From: Pedobacter chitinilyticus
Lineage (GTDB): Bacteria; Bacteroidota; Bacteroidia; Sphingobacteriales; Sphingobacteriaceae
Reading direction: 5' to 3'
Length of the DNA stretch: 64,000 nucleotides
Assembly (NCBI RefSeq): GCF_003313385.1
Contig: NZ_QMHN01000001.1
Span: forward strand, 1 to 64,000
The notes beneath the pieces are model-generated. The model saw only the letters and a list, made by a program, of their open reading frames with translations, was not told where the DNA came from and ran no database searches. The position numbers were made by a program, and so were the translations under genes. This document shows, one piece after another, positions 1 through 9,568 of the stretch. Position 1 is the stretch's first letter. The number at the start of each line of letters is the position of its first letter.

Positions 1-16
1 GTGCCTATCCCTAAAC

Positions 17-48
17 GCCCCCCTTCAGAAATGTCGGGGGGCTTTTTT
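17..48 (+). terminator. Rho-independent terminator of an upstream gene
   Basis: A 7-bp G/C stem (17-23 pairing with 36-42) is followed directly by six T at 43-48. It would end a plus-strand transcript that starts outside the window. Confidence 0.75.
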
Positions 49-292
49 GTGAACAACACTTCCAAACAATAAGGCCAATGACCGAAAATGGCAGCCAGGG
101 GCAGAAGAAAAGCATGACTATCTTATCACCTCCACTGTATAGCGTCATCGCCTTGCTGGCATACTCATTATTAGTTATGCACACGTTTTTATCTATTGCG
201 TATACTCGATTAGAATATGTGATTTGCATCAGGTTTACTAACAATGTTACGGGTATTGCGTTAATAAATTCCTCTAAACCATATAAATTGGT

Positions 293-300
293 TATCTTTG
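293..300 (+). promoter_or_regulatory. -7 box of the desaturase promoter
   Basis: TATCTTTG matches the Bacteroidota -7 consensus TAnnTTTG and lies 25 bp before the ATG at 326. No good -33 TTTG is visible at the usual distance, so support is partial. The rest of 49-325 holds no gene I can support. Confidence 0.45.
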
Positions 301-325
301 TCACTTACAAATCACATACACATAA

Positions 326-1306
326 ATGAGTTTTTTTGTTGAAAGAAGAAGGGAAGTAATGCAGCATATTGAAAAATATATGCTAGAGATGATGCCTGAA
401 TATCTCAAGCCTATTGACGAAATTTGGCAACCATCTGATTTTTTGCCTGACGCAAGTAAAGACGATTTTTTTCAGCGTGTAAAAGATTTACAACAAAGTG
501 CAAGTGAACTGTCTTATGATTTAGTAGCCGTATTAATTGGCGATACCATCACAGAAGAGGCATTACCTACTTACGAGTCTTGGTTAGCAATGGTTGACGG
601 TGTTAGTCGTGATGAAGAAGGCGGATGGATGAAGTGGAACAGACATTGGACTGCTGAAGAAAATAGACATGGAGATTTATTAAATAAGTACTTATATCTT
701 TCTGGACGTGTAGATATGCGCCAAATGGAAATCTCTACACAATATCTGATTGCTGATGGTTTTGATATTGGTACTGGTCACGATCCATATAGAAACTTTA
801 TTTATACCTCTTTCCAAGAGTTAGCAACCAATGTATCACACAGACGTGTGGCTTCTTTGGCAAAAAAGGACGGTGATACATTGCTATCTAAGATGTGCGG
901 AGTGATTGCTTCTGACGAAGCTAGACACGCAAAAGCGTATAAGGATTTTATTAAACAAATTTTTGCCGTTGATGCGAATGAAGCAATGCTTGCTTTTGAC
1001 GATATGATGCGCAAGAAAATTGTAATGCCAGCTCATTTCTTAAGAGAGGTTGGGCTTCCAATTGGTCAGGTATTTGGACACTTTACGGACGCAGCACAGC
1101 GTTTGGGTGTTTATACTGCGATTGATTACGTTGATATTTTAAAACAATTGATTGTTGACTGGAATATAGACAGCGTAAAAGAGCTGAATGAAGCTGGTGA
1201 AAAAGCCAGAGATTATATCATGAACTTACCTAACCGATTATTACGAGTGGCCGAAAGGATGAAAAACCCTACGATGGACTACAAATTCAAATGGATATTA
1301 GCATAG
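326..1306 (+). CDS. Acyl-ACP desaturase (stearoyl-ACP 9-desaturase family)
   Basis: Soluble di-iron enzyme that puts a cis double bond into acyl-ACP chains, giving monounsaturated fatty acids for membrane lipids. The 326-residue protein carries both carboxylate-bridged iron motifs of the type 2 desaturase family, EENRH near residues 111-115 and DEARH near 197-201, and the length is normal for the family. The segment IWQPSDFLPD near residue 33 is typical of Bacteroidota members. An ATG at 359, preceded by a purine-rich stretch, is an alternative start, but the RREVM segment before it is also usual in homologues as I remember them, so 326 is kept. It is monocistronic and convergent with icmF across a shared terminator. 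Electron donor partners are not encoded nearby. Confidence 0.93.
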   Translation: MSFFVERRREVMQHIEKYMLEMMPEYLKPIDEIWQPSDFLPDASKDDFFQRVKDLQQSASELSYDLVAVLIGDTITEEALPTYESWLAMVDGVSRDEEGGWMKWNRHWTAEENRHGDLLNKYLYLSGRVDMRQMEISTQYLIADGFDIGTGHDPYRNFIYTSFQELATNVSHRRVASLAKKDGDTLLSKMCGVIASDEARHAKAYKDFIKQIFAVDANEAMLAFDDMMRKKIVMPAHFLREVGLPIGQVFGHFTDAAQRLGVYTAIDYVDILKQLIVDWNIDSVKELNEAGEKARDYIMNLPNRLLRVAERMKNPTMDYKFKWILA

Positions 1307-1308
1307 AG

Positions 1309-1337
1309 AAAAAGCCACGAAGTAATCGTGGCTTTTT
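1309..1337. terminator. Bidirectional terminator between desaturase and icmF
   Basis: A perfect 7-bp stem GCCACGA/TCGTGGC (1314-1320 and 1326-1332) is flanked by five A on the left and five T on the right, so it can end transcription in both directions for these convergent genes. Confidence 0.85.
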
Positions 1338-1364
1338 CTTTATTGGTTGATTTGGAACTAATTT

Positions 1365-4300
1365 TTACATATTTCTTCTATACTGCCCACCTACTTCGTA
1401 TAAAGCTTTACTAATTTGTCCTAAAGAGCAGATCTTACATACGTCCATTAATTTATCGAAGATGTTTTCACCATTAATGGCGGCCTTTTGTAGATTTTTT
1501 AGCGCGGCTGTAGCTTTATGCTCATTACGTTTTTGAAAAGCTTCCAAAGTATTGATTTGATATTGCTTTTCTTCTTCTGTGGCACGAATAACTTCTCCTG
1601 GAACAATGGTAGGTGAACCATTTTTGTTGAGGAAAGTATTTACACCTACAATTGGAAATTCACCAGTGTGTTTTAATGTTTCATAGTATAAACTTTCTTC
1701 CTGTATTTTACCGCGTTGATACATGGTTTCCATCGCACCTAATACACCACCTCTGTCATTAATACGCTTAAATTCGGCTAAAACAGCATCCTCTACCAAA
1801 TCAGTTAGTTCTTCAATGATAAAAGCACCTTGCAAAGGGTTTTCATTTTTTGCCAAACCCAGCTCTCTGTTGATAATGAGCTGAATGGCCATTGCTCTAC
1901 GAACAGACTCCTCTGTAGGTGTGGTAATGGCTTCATCATAAGCATTTGTGTGCAATGAATTGCAATTATCATAGATGGCATAAAGCGCCTGTAGCGTAGT
2001 TCTAATGTCATTAAAATCTATTTCCTGTGCGTGTAGCGAACGTCCAGAAGTTTGGATATGATATTTTAGCTTTTGTGAACGGTCATTTCCCTTGTATTTG
2101 TTTTTGATCGCTTTGGCCCAAATTCTTCTAGCCACTCTGCCAATGACAGCGTATTCTGGGTCGATGCCATTGCTAAAGAAGAATGAAAGGTTAGGTGCAA
2201 AATCATCAATATGCATGCCTCTACTCAAGTAATATTCCACAAAAGTAAAGCCATTACTCAGGGTAAAAGCCAATTGCGAAATAGGATTTGCACCCGCTTC
2301 GGCAATGTGGTATCCAGATATGGAAACCGAATAAAAGTTACGCACTTTCTCGGTAATGAAATAATGTTGGATATCACCCATCATCCTCAGGGCAAATTCA
2401 GTAGAGAAAATACAAGTGTTTTGTGCTTGGTCTTCTTTTAAGATATCTGCCTGCACTGTTCCACGTACTGAACTTATGGCTTTGGCCCTAATCTGTTCAT
2501 AGATGTCTTTAGGTAGCACCTGATCTCCAGTTACGCCTAAAAGCATTAAACCTAAGCCATTGTTACCTTCTGGTAATGAACCATTGTAAGATGGTCTGCT
2601 AAGGCCTTTTGCTTCGAAAATTTGATTGATTTTGGCGGTTACTTCTTCCTCTAGTCCATTTTCGATAATGTGTTTTTCACATTGTTGGTCGATGGCTGCA
2701 TTCATGAAAAACCCTAATAGCATAGGAGCAGGGCCATTAATGGTCATGGAAACAGAAGTACTAGGCGCACATAAATCAAAACCAGAATATAGCTTTTTAG
2801 CATCATCCAAAGTAGCAATGCTTACGCCAGAGTTCCCAATTTTTCCGTAAATATCTGGGCGTAAATGAGGGTCTTCGCCATATAAGGTTACCGAATCGAA
2901 AGCAGTAGACAATCGATGTGCTGGCTGCCCCAATGACACATAATGGAAACGTTTATTGGTTCTTTCTGGTCCGCCCTCTCCTGCAAACATACGTGTTGGG
3001 TCTTCTCCATCACGCTTTAGAGGGAAAACACCAGCAGCGTAAGGGAATTCACCAGGAAGGTTTTCTGTCAGTAGCCATTTTAAGATATCACCCCATTCTT
3101 CGTAGCGCGGAAGCGCCACTTTTGGGATTTTAAGTTTAGATAATGACTCGTAAAACAGTGGCTGTTTAATTTCTTTATCTCGTACTTTGTAAATAAAAAA
3201 GTCTTGCTTGTAGTTGTGTTTGGTACTAGGCCACTCTCTTAGTAGTCGTTTGCATTCACCATCTAATTGTTCTTCATATAAAGAATAAAGCTTTTCTAAA
3301 TCTTGTGTAGATGATTTTTCCTCTGCTTTTAACAAATCGATTACACCATTTAACTGATACATTTTGCGGGCGATACCAACTTGTTTTTCTACCCATTCAT
3401 TGTACTGCTCACTGGCTTCTGCAATTTCAGATAGATATCGCGTACGTTCAGGTGGGATGATGTAGATCTTTTCAGATTGACTAGAAGTCATTTCCATTTT
3501 TGCGGCAAAATCCACACCGGTTCTTTCGTGGACTTTTTGAAGCAAGGCCACAAATAGGTTGTTCATGCCTGGATCATTAAATTGCGAGGCCATGGTTCCA
3601 TAAACAGGAATTTCTTCATCTCTAGCATCGAAGATGTTGTGGTTGCGTTTATATTGTTTCCTCACATCACGCAAAGCGTCTAATGCACCACGTTTATCGA
3701 ATTTATTGATAGCCACTAAATCAGCAAAATCCAGCATGTCGATTTTTTCAAGCTGTGTAGCCGCACCAAATTCTGGGGTCATTACATACAAAGAAACATC
3801 TGAATGTTGCGTGATTTCGGTGTCCGATTGTCCGATACCCGATGTTTCTACAATAATTAAGTCAAATCCAGCTGCTTTACAGATATCAATACTCTCTTGT
3901 ACGTTTTTTGACAAGGCTAAATTAGCTTGTCTGGTTGCCAACGAACGCATGTAAACCCTTGAGTTATTGATGGCGTTCATGCGTATTCTATCGCCTAATA
4001 AGGCACCACCTGTTTTTCTTTTAGAAGGATCAACAGATATAATGGCAATGGTTTTATCTTTTACTTCAATCAAAAATCTTCTTACCAGCTCATCAACCAA
4101 GGAAGATTTACCAGCGCCACCAGTACCTGTAATCCCCAAAACTGGAGGATTTGCGGTGCTTTGTAGTTTCTTTAGTGTAATTTCAAACTCGTCGGCGTTG
4201 TTTTCTGCAGAAGAGATTAACCTGGCAATTTTCCTGTTCTCTTTTTCTTGCAGATTTTCTGTTTCATCTTTTAAGCTTTCTATGGTAGCGAAATCTGTTT

Positions 4301-4724
4301 GTCGCAGCATGTCGTTAATCATGCCTTGCAAGCCCATTTTCCTGCCGTCATCTGGAGAATAAATTTTGGAAATTCCGTAAGCTTCCAATTCCTTAATCTC
4401 ATCGGGAAGAATTACACCACCGCCACCGCCAAATATTTTGATATGTGACGCACCACGTTCCTGCAGTAAATCATACATGTATTTGAAATATTCAATGTGC
4501 CCACCTTGGTAGGAGGTCATAGCAATGCCCTGTACATCTTCTTGAATAGCACAATTCACCACTTCATCTACCGAACGATTATGCCCTAAGTGAATAACTT
4601 CGGCTCCGCTAGATTGTAAAATCCTGCGCATTATATTAATCGTGGCATCGTGGCCATCGAAAAGCGCTGCAGCGGTTACGAAACGTATTTTATGGGAAGG
4701 CTTATAGATTTCAATTTTTTCCAT
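1365..4724 (-). CDS. icmF: Fused isobutyryl-CoA mutase IcmF (cobalamin-dependent)
   Basis: Adenosylcobalamin-dependent carbon-skeleton mutase that interconverts isobutyryl-CoA and n-butyryl-CoA; some family members also act on pivalyl/isovaleryl-CoA. The 1119-residue chain shows the IcmF order: an N-terminal B12-binding domain with DGHDAT at 23-28 (His25 the likely cobalt ligand), a MeaB-like G-protein chaperone domain with a P-loop at 197-208 and NKFD at 340-343, then the acyl-CoA mutase TIM-barrel domain from about residue 510 to the end. The built-in chaperone separates it from ordinary methylmalonyl-CoA mutase (mutAB plus meaB), although databases often name it methylmalonyl-CoA mutase. 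It stands alone with its own promoter and terminator. No cobalamin riboswitch is apparent in the roughly 60-nt leader. Exact substrate cannot be fixed from sequence. Confidence 0.92.
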   Translation of the reverse strand: MEKIEIYKPSHKIRFVTAAALFDGHDATINIMRRILQSSGAEVIHLGHNRSVDEVVNCAIQEDVQGIAMTSYQGGHIEYFKYMYDLLQERGASHIKIFGGGGGVILPDEIKELEAYGISKIYSPDDGRKMGLQGMINDMLRQTDFATIESLKDETENLQEKENRKIARLISSAENNADEFEITLKKLQSTANPPVLGITGTGGAGKSSLVDELVRRFLIEVKDKTIAIISVDPSKRKTGGALLGDRIRMNAINNSRVYMRSLATRQANLALSKNVQESIDICKAAGFDLIIVETSGIGQSDTEITQHSDVSLYVMTPEFGAATQLEKIDMLDFADLVAINKFDKRGALDALRDVRKQYKRNHNIFDARDEEIPVYGTMASQFNDPGMNNLFVALLQKVHERTGVDFAAKMEMTSSQSEKIYIIPPERTRYLSEIAEASEQYNEWVEKQVGIARKMYQLNGVIDLLKAEEKSSTQDLEKLYSLYEEQLDGECKRLLREWPSTKHNYKQDFFIYKVRDKEIKQPLFYESLSKLKIPKVALPRYEEWGDILKWLLTENLPGEFPYAAGVFPLKRDGEDPTRMFAGEGGPERTNKRFHYVSLGQPAHRLSTAFDSVTLYGEDPHLRPDIYGKIGNSGVSIATLDDAKKLYSGFDLCAPSTSVSMTINGPAPMLLGFFMNAAIDQQCEKHIIENGLEEEVTAKINQIFEAKGLSRPSYNGSLPEGNNGLGLMLLGVTGDQVLPKDIYEQIRAKAISSVRGTVQADILKEDQAQNTCIFSTEFALRMMGDIQHYFITEKVRNFYSVSISGYHIAEAGANPISQLAFTLSNGFTFVEYYLSRGMHIDDFAPNLSFFFSNGIDPEYAVIGRVARRIWAKAIKNKYKGNDRSQKLKYHIQTSGRSLHAQEIDFNDIRTTLQALYAIYDNCNSLHTNAYDEAITTPTEESVRRAMAIQLIINRELGLAKNENPLQGAFIIEELTDLVEDAVLAEFKRINDRGGVLGAMETMYQRGKIQEESLYYETLKHTGEFPIVGVNTFLNKNGSPTIVPGEVIRATEEEKQYQINTLEAFQKRNEHKATAALKNLQKAAINGENIFDKLMDVCKICSLGQISKALYEVGGQYRRNM

Positions 4725-4791
4725 AGTATGTAAATTCCCAGAGGGGAAAATTGCTTTTGATTAGTATAAAATTGGTTAGAAATTACTGACC

Positions 4792-4821
4792 AAATGTACA
4801 TTTTTATAAGGGTTTTGGCAA
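4792..4821 (-). promoter_or_regulatory. icmF promoter
   Basis: On the minus strand TTG (4821-4819), 19 bp, then TACATTTG (4799-4792) matches the Bacteroidota -33/-7 promoter. Start of transcription should be near 4785, giving a leader of about 60 nt before the icmF ATG at 4724. Confidence 0.7.
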
Positions 4822-4894
4822 GGTGTTGCCGTTGAGCTTATCTTAAAAGTAATTACTGTTTGTTGTCTAAATGACAATAAATGTTTGCTTAAAA

Positions 4895-4928
4895 TAAAAA
4901 TCCTCAATTCGGATGAGTGAATTGAGGA
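4895..4928 (-). terminator. Terminator of the pafA-like gene
   Basis: Perfect 10-bp inverted repeat TCCTCAATTC (4901-4910) with GAATTGAGGA (4919-4928). On the minus strand it is followed by a T-rich run, right behind the phosphatase stop codon at 4954. Confidence 0.8.
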
Positions 4929-4953
4929 TGTATATTATGAATTTAATAATCGC

Positions 4954-6624
4954 TTATTTCATTGCTTCGATAATCACATTGCCAATACTGCCGCTAGGCT
5001 GTTGGATGTGAAGTAATGCAGAGATGGTAGGGGCAATATCGGTCATCGCATATGGTTTGTTGGTTTTGCCTGGTTTAATTCCCCAGCCCATAAATACGGC
5101 AGGAATATGGCTGTCGTAAGGATTCCATGCCGCGTGACCTGTACCAGGGTTTAGTGTTGGGTACCAACCCGCATCTAGTATAATGTAAACATCGCCACTT
5201 CTACGTGCGTTGTAACCATTGGTGATTTTATTTTTAAGCTCTTGAGGAAGACTTGCATTGCCCAAATTCTTAACGTCTACGGCATTAAGTACTCCTTCTT
5301 GTTTAATCAAGTAATCGATACTTAATTGTTTGATTTTGCTATAATCAGCATTTGCTGCTTTAATGGCATCAGTATCAAAAATCAGTTGATTGTTGATTAA
5401 AGTGAAGATGGCATCTTTCACCTTGAATTCCTTTAAAATTAAACTATCTAATTCGGTTTTGTATTTCTTTGGATTTAGTCCTCCACCAGGCAATTTATTT
5501 TCTTTTGAAAAGCCTGGTACGTGGGTTACACCGTGGTCGGCAGTTAAGAAAAACAAATAATTCCCTTTGCCAATGGTTTTATCCAAGTAGGCAAAAAAGT
5601 CTTCTAAATCCTTATCTAATCTTAAGTAGGTATCTTCTAGCTCAATAGAGTTCGGCCCAAACTGGTGCCCCACATAGTCGGTTGAAGATAAACTTACCGC
5701 TAGAAAGTCGGTGTTGCCTGTTTGTCCAAGTTGTTCGGCAGGAATAGCGGCTTTGGCAAACTCTAAGGTGAAGGTATTACCATATGGTATACTGGCCATC
5801 ATGGAATAGTTTTTATTTACATACTGCTTAAATAAGTGCGGGAAAGTAGCGGTTTTTTCACCTTTGAATAATCTTTCATAAGGTTTGTCGTCAGCAGTAC
5901 TTTCTTTATAGGTTTCAATTGGGTAAAGTGTATGCCAGTCTTTAGCAAAATAGGTGTTAGGTAATTTTCTGGCATTAAACTCATTTACCCAAGTAGGCAA
6001 TTGCTGCATGTAATGGGTACTGGTGATGAAACTTCCAGTCAGGTCATCATACCAATAAGAACCGTTTGCAGTGTGCCCGCCAGGTAAAATAGCACCTCTG
6101 TCTTTAATGGATACACTGATTACTTTACTCCTAAAATTAGTAGCCATACGTAACTCGTCGGTCACGGTGGTTACCAATAAGTTTTTGGGCGACATTAATC
6201 CTTCCTTACTGGTACTGCCTACAGTGCTTACGTCTTTATCTTCCACACAATAAACGTCTCTGCCTAATTGCGGGTCGAACCAGTTGTTACCAATAATGCC
6301 GTTAATGGCTGGCACTGAACCTGTATACACCGAAGAGTGTCCACAAGCGGTTAGCGTAGGTGTGTATGGAATTAGAGTGTTTTCGGCTGAAAATCCTTCA
6401 TTAATTAAACGTTTGAAACCTCCTTGCCCATAGCGGCTATAAAAACGATAAAGATAATCCCAACGCATTTGGTCTACCACCATACCTACTACAAGTTTCG
6501 GTCTGGCAACGGTTTGTGGATAGTTTGATGTAGAAGTTTTAGCGGTTGATTTAGTGGCTTTTTGAGCGCTTGCACCACTTGCAAATAGAATAGCAATGGA
6601 TAAGCACAGGAATTTTACTTTCAT
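4954..6624 (-). CDS. pafA: PafA-type alkaline phosphatase (secreted phosphomonoesterase)
   Basis: Zinc-dependent periplasmic phosphatase that frees phosphate from organic monoesters. A signal peptide (about residues 1-20, cut after ASA) starts the 556-residue protein. Residues line up with the Elizabethkingia PafA active site as I recall it: metal ligand Asp51, nucleophile Thr92 in TACGHSS, Asn113, and the Lys174/Arg176 pair (counterparts of Asp38, Thr79, Asn100, Lys162, Arg164). Later come TDYVGH, TADHG and GTGHAAW with the remaining metal ligands. The Asn/Lys/Arg set is what marks phosphate monoesterases rather than diesterases in this superfamily. It is a single gene with its own terminator; no clear Pho box was seen. 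Confidence 0.9.
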   Translation of the reverse strand: MKVKFLCLSIAILFASGASAQKATKSTAKTSTSNYPQTVARPKLVVGMVVDQMRWDYLYRFYSRYGQGGFKRLINEGFSAENTLIPYTPTLTACGHSSVYTGSVPAINGIIGNNWFDPQLGRDVYCVEDKDVSTVGSTSKEGLMSPKNLLVTTVTDELRMATNFRSKVISVSIKDRGAILPGGHTANGSYWYDDLTGSFITSTHYMQQLPTWVNEFNARKLPNTYFAKDWHTLYPIETYKESTADDKPYERLFKGEKTATFPHLFKQYVNKNYSMMASIPYGNTFTLEFAKAAIPAEQLGQTGNTDFLAVSLSSTDYVGHQFGPNSIELEDTYLRLDKDLEDFFAYLDKTIGKGNYLFFLTADHGVTHVPGFSKENKLPGGGLNPKKYKTELDSLILKEFKVKDAIFTLINNQLIFDTDAIKAANADYSKIKQLSIDYLIKQEGVLNAVDVKNLGNASLPQELKNKITNGYNARRSGDVYIILDAGWYPTLNPGTGHAAWNPYDSHIPAVFMGWGIKPGKTNKPYAMTDIAPTISALLHIQQPSGSIGNVIIEAMK

Positions 6625-6713
6625 TGATGATTTTTTTATAAAGGTATCAAATGACTATTAAGTTCATGGAGAAGTATTGTAAATATTTCATCTCATTTAC
6701 TATGATGAATATT

Positions 6714-8003
6714 TTATATCGTTTCGGCCACTACGAAAGTGCTTCCGCCAACAAAAATCAAGTCGTTTGCTTTTGCTTTTGACTTCGCTTCGGCTAAAGC
6801 TGTTGCCACGCTATGGAAAACTTTGCCACTCAAATTAAAGCTAGCTGCTTGTTCGGCAAGTTCTTTAGCGGATAAAGCTCTTTCTAAATCTGGTTGACAA
6901 AAGTAATAAGTGGCTTTTTGAGGTAATAGAGATAGTACGGCAGTAATGTCTTTGTCTTTCACCATCCCAATGACCATATGGAGCTGTTCATGTGGTGTTT
7001 GTTGAATGTTTTGTACTACTTCGGCAATACCTGCTTTGTTATGTCCAGTATCACAAATAATCAAAGGATTTTTAGATAAGGTTTGCCATCTGCCTTGTAA
7101 GCCAGTGAGTTTTTTTACGCTTTTTAGTGCTTCATAAACAGCTTTGTCTTCAATTTTATAGCCAATTGCTCTCAATGCTCTAACAGATTGTAGCACTGTG
7201 ATGATATTTTTTCGTTGGTAGTTTCCTGTCAAATCTAAGCTTAATTCAGTAGCGGTACCATCTTTAATTCCTTGGATGTTTAATCGCAGGAAGTTCGATT
7301 TTTTAGCAGCACTAGTAATCAATAATTCGTCTTCGGCAAATGTTATGTGGGCATTTTGTTCTTTTGCTTTTTGTATAAAAACTGGATCTGTTTCGGGATG
7401 GTGCTCTCCAATAATTACAGGTGTGTCTTGCTTAATGATTCCTGCTTTTTCAAAGGCAATTTCCGCAAAAGTATTGCCCAGCATGTTGGTATGGTCGAGA
7501 CTGATGTTTGTAATGATAGATAGATCGGGATGGATGATATTTGTAGAATCCAGTCTCCCCCCTAAACCTACTTCAATAATGGCGACGTCTATTTTTTCCT
7601 GAGCGAAATAAGAGAAAGCCATAGCTACCGTCACTTCAAAAAAAGAAGGTTCAATTTCTTCTATTAAGGGCTGTTGTTGTTTTACGAAATTGGTTACAAA
7701 GCTTTTGGATATCATTTTGCCGTTAATGCGTATACGTTCCCTAAAGTCTTTAAGGTGAGGAGAGGTGTATAAGCCTGTTTTATAATCTGCTTTTTGCAAA
7801 ATAGCTGCCAACATGTGAGATGTAGAGCCTTTTCCATTAGTACCTCCAATATGAATGGTCTTGTATTGGTTTTGTGGATTATTTAAGGCCGAGCAGAAGG
7901 CAATGGTGTTATGCAAATCTTTTTTAAAAGCCACTGCGCCAATTCTGGTAAACATGGGCAAGCGACTGTAGAGATATTCGACGGTTTGGCTGTAGTTCAT
8001 CAT
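6714..8003 (-). CDS. folC: Folylpolyglutamate synthase / dihydrofolate synthase
   Basis: Cytosolic ATP-dependent ligase adding glutamate to dihydropteroate and/or folates. The 429-residue protein has the Mur-ligase-like P-loop GGTNGKGST near residue 53, the YTSPHL and FRERI segments after it, and the C-terminal ligase domain with CDTGHNKAG. It lies behind the ExbB/ExbD/TonB-like cluster but is separated from it by 342 bp of repeats and has its own candidate promoter. Two in-frame ATG codons (8003 and 8000) are equally possible starts. Confidence 0.93.
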   Translation of the reverse strand: MMNYSQTVEYLYSRLPMFTRIGAVAFKKDLHNTIAFCSALNNPQNQYKTIHIGGTNGKGSTSHMLAAILQKADYKTGLYTSPHLKDFRERIRINGKMISKSFVTNFVKQQQPLIEEIEPSFFEVTVAMAFSYFAQEKIDVAIIEVGLGGRLDSTNIIHPDLSIITNISLDHTNMLGNTFAEIAFEKAGIIKQDTPVIIGEHHPETDPVFIQKAKEQNAHITFAEDELLITSAAKKSNFLRLNIQGIKDGTATELSLDLTGNYQRKNIITVLQSVRALRAIGYKIEDKAVYEALKSVKKLTGLQGRWQTLSKNPLIICDTGHNKAGIAEVVQNIQQTPHEQLHMVIGMVKDKDITAVLSLLPQKATYYFCQPDLERALSAKELAEQAASFNLSGKVFHSVATALAEAKSKAKANDLIFVGGSTFVVAETI

Positions 8004-8010
8004 GATGTTT

Positions 8011-8018
8011 CAAAGATA
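8011..8018 (-). promoter_or_regulatory. -7 box of folC
   Basis: TATCTTTG on the minus strand ends only 7 nt before the first folC ATG, so the transcript would start at or within a few bases of the start codon. No -33 TTG is seen. Confidence 0.45.
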
Positions 8019-8097
8019 GGTGAAGTTTTAATTTTTTGCCATGGTTTTGGCTCGAACCTCAGAGGTTTTATTGGTGTATAGGGGGAATACAGAAGGT

Positions 8098-8176
8098 CGT
8101 CATTGCAAGGTAAAACGTAATCTTAAAGCCCAGCATATAATAGTGTTCTAGGGTTTATTCATACCTCGCAATGACG
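8098..8176. repeat. Interspersed inverted repeat (CGTCATTGC... family)
   Basis: The arms 8098-8112 and 8162-8176 pair at 14 of 15 positions with a 49-nt loop. The core CTCGCAATGACG also occurs in the nested palindrome at 32264-32343. The whole gap 8019-8345 between folC and the TonB-like gene is non-coding and repeat-rich. It also holds a fragment at about 8260-8295 resembling a further CGGTCGAAATGACG element, and the direct repeat AGTATTAAGAA near 8220 and 8331. Confidence 0.7.
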
Positions 8177-8345
8177 GAATTGATGTGAGGCTGTGCTAGT
8201 TTATAAAGTTCGTGTTAACAAGTATTAAGAATTTCTGGTAGCTTATCTTTGTCCAAAGATTTTCTCCGCTCGTTTTACTGCGGTCGAAATGACGGAAGTA
8301 GGTTGGGCTTGTGCTACCCCGAAATGACGAGTATTAAGAAAGAGA

Positions 8346-9164
8346 TTACTTTACAATAAATTTGAAAGGCACGTAAAAAATACGGATTTCAGGGCCTTTG
8401 GTAATAGGATTTAAAGATGCTTGGAGCATGGCTCTCTCGCATTTATCTTCCAAAGCATTGTTTTTAAAGGTAGTTCCTTTAGCTCCAGCAGTTGCCCTAA
8501 CAATTCTTCCTGACTTATTTACCTCTATTTTTACCATGATGGTACCCGTTTCTTGTCCGTCATCTTCGGGCTTTACAAAGTTTTTAAAATGACTTAAAGG
8601 AAGTGGTTTATTGCCAAATCCTGAACCACCATCACCATAAAAGGGTGCTAGCGGATCCCCATCAGGATCGCCTTGATTGCCAGGTGTTGAACCAGTTCCA
8701 TCGCCACCACCTGTGGTATTGCTCTTTTTATTAGCAGGGAAAAGTGCTTTAGGATCTGGTTTCCAGTCCTTGTCTTTATTATTTTGAGTATTGCTAGGAT
8801 TGGCGTTACTTTTGGTTTCCTTAGTATTTACGTTTACAGCCTCTTCATTGTCCTGCGTAGTAATGTTTTTATCGCTAAATTCTGAGGAGGTACTTTTTGT
8901 CGTCACATTAGGCGTAATTTCGTCTGGTTTTTTACCATTGGCATCAGGAGCCGTAGAAGGCTCTTCCATGCTGGTATAATCAGTTCCCATCCCTGTAACA
9001 GAAGTACCGTAGTTGACCACCATGCCACCCATTCCCAATTCTTCATTGGGTTCGAATTTGCCAATTATCCAGATAAAGCTAAGGGCAATAAAAGAGCCCA
9101 TCAGTACCGTAGAGATGACTAATGCCTTAGGATAATTATTTTCTTCTTTATGGTTTTGTGCCAT
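8346..9164 (-). CDS. TonB/TolA-like periplasm-spanning energy transducer
   Basis: One transmembrane helix near the N-terminus (about residues 13-35) is followed by a long polar linker rich in Ser, Thr, Asn, Lys and Asp, then a Gly-rich stretch, and a C-terminal domain of about 80 residues with TonB-C character (residues 200-272). This is the layout of TonB and TolA, which carry force from an inner-membrane ExbBD/TolQR motor to the outer membrane. The linker is not the usual Pro-Lys TonB type, and the C-terminal domain is short and lacks an obvious YP motif, so the exact class is open. The gene begins 2 nt after exbD. Confidence 0.75.
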   Translation of the reverse strand: MAQNHKEENNYPKALVISTVLMGSFIALSFIWIIGKFEPNEELGMGGMVVNYGTSVTGMGTDYTSMEEPSTAPDANGKKPDEITPNVTTKSTSSEFSDKNITTQDNEEAVNVNTKETKSNANPSNTQNNKDKDWKPDPKALFPANKKSNTTGGGDGTGSTPGNQGDPDGDPLAPFYGDGGSGFGNKPLPLSHFKNFVKPEDDGQETGTIMVKIEVNKSGRIVRATAGAKGTTFKNNALEDKCERAMLQASLNPITKGPEIRIFYVPFKFIVK

Positions 9165-9166
9165 GC

Positions 9167-9568
9167 TTATTTCTTCTGTTCTACAGCAAGAACAACTTTC
9201 AATTTCAATTTGTTGGCTACGTCAAAAACCTTCATGGTATTTTCAATAGAAACTCCTCTAGCCACATACAAAACGATGGTTAAATCAGTGTCTTGTTGGA
9301 TAAAGCTTTGGATTTTACCTTCCATTGCTTCGAGGCTTACGGGCTGTTTGTCTACAAAATAGTTGAGATTTTCATCAATGCTTACCGTAATAGATTTTTG
9401 GTTATTGGCCTGTTGTCCTGAAGAGGAGCGAGGCAACAATAATTTTACCACCTGAGGGTTTACTACTGCAGAAGCCAAGAGGAAAAACAACATCAAGAAG
9501 AACATAATGTCGTTTAAGGCAGCGGTGTGCACTTCTACATTGCCCTTTTTTCTGTTCTTTAAATTCAT
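9167..9568 (-). CDS. exbD: ExbD/TolR-family motor protein
   Basis: The 133-residue protein has a short cytosolic tail, one membrane helix (about residues 19-37) and a periplasmic domain. The helix holds an Asp in LNDIMFF, the place of the proton-path Asp of ExbD and TolR. The start codon overlaps the end of the exbB-like gene by one base, and the TonB-like gene follows after 2 nt, so the three should be made together as a proton-driven inner-membrane complex. Confidence 0.9.
   Translation of the reverse strand: MNLKNRKKGNVEVHTAALNDIMFFLMLFFLLASAVVNPQVVKLLLPRSSSGQQANNQKSITVSIDENLNYFVDKQPVSLEAMEGKIQSFIQQDTDLTIVLYVARGVSIENTMKVFDVANKLKLKVVLAVEQKK

Noticed and set aside
11..304. 97-residue minus-strand reading frame before the desaturase
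   Set aside because: Its 3' end runs through the G/C terminator at 17-48 and it covers the desaturase promoter; no recognisable family or ribosome site.
78..329. 83-residue plus-strand reading frame before the desaturase
   Set aside because: It covers the -7 box and overlaps the desaturase start; composition looks like translated AT-rich DNA.
4725..4953. Cobalamin riboswitch ahead of icmF
   Set aside because: The predicted leader is only about 60 nt and no B12-box-like sequence is seen; too short for the aptamer.
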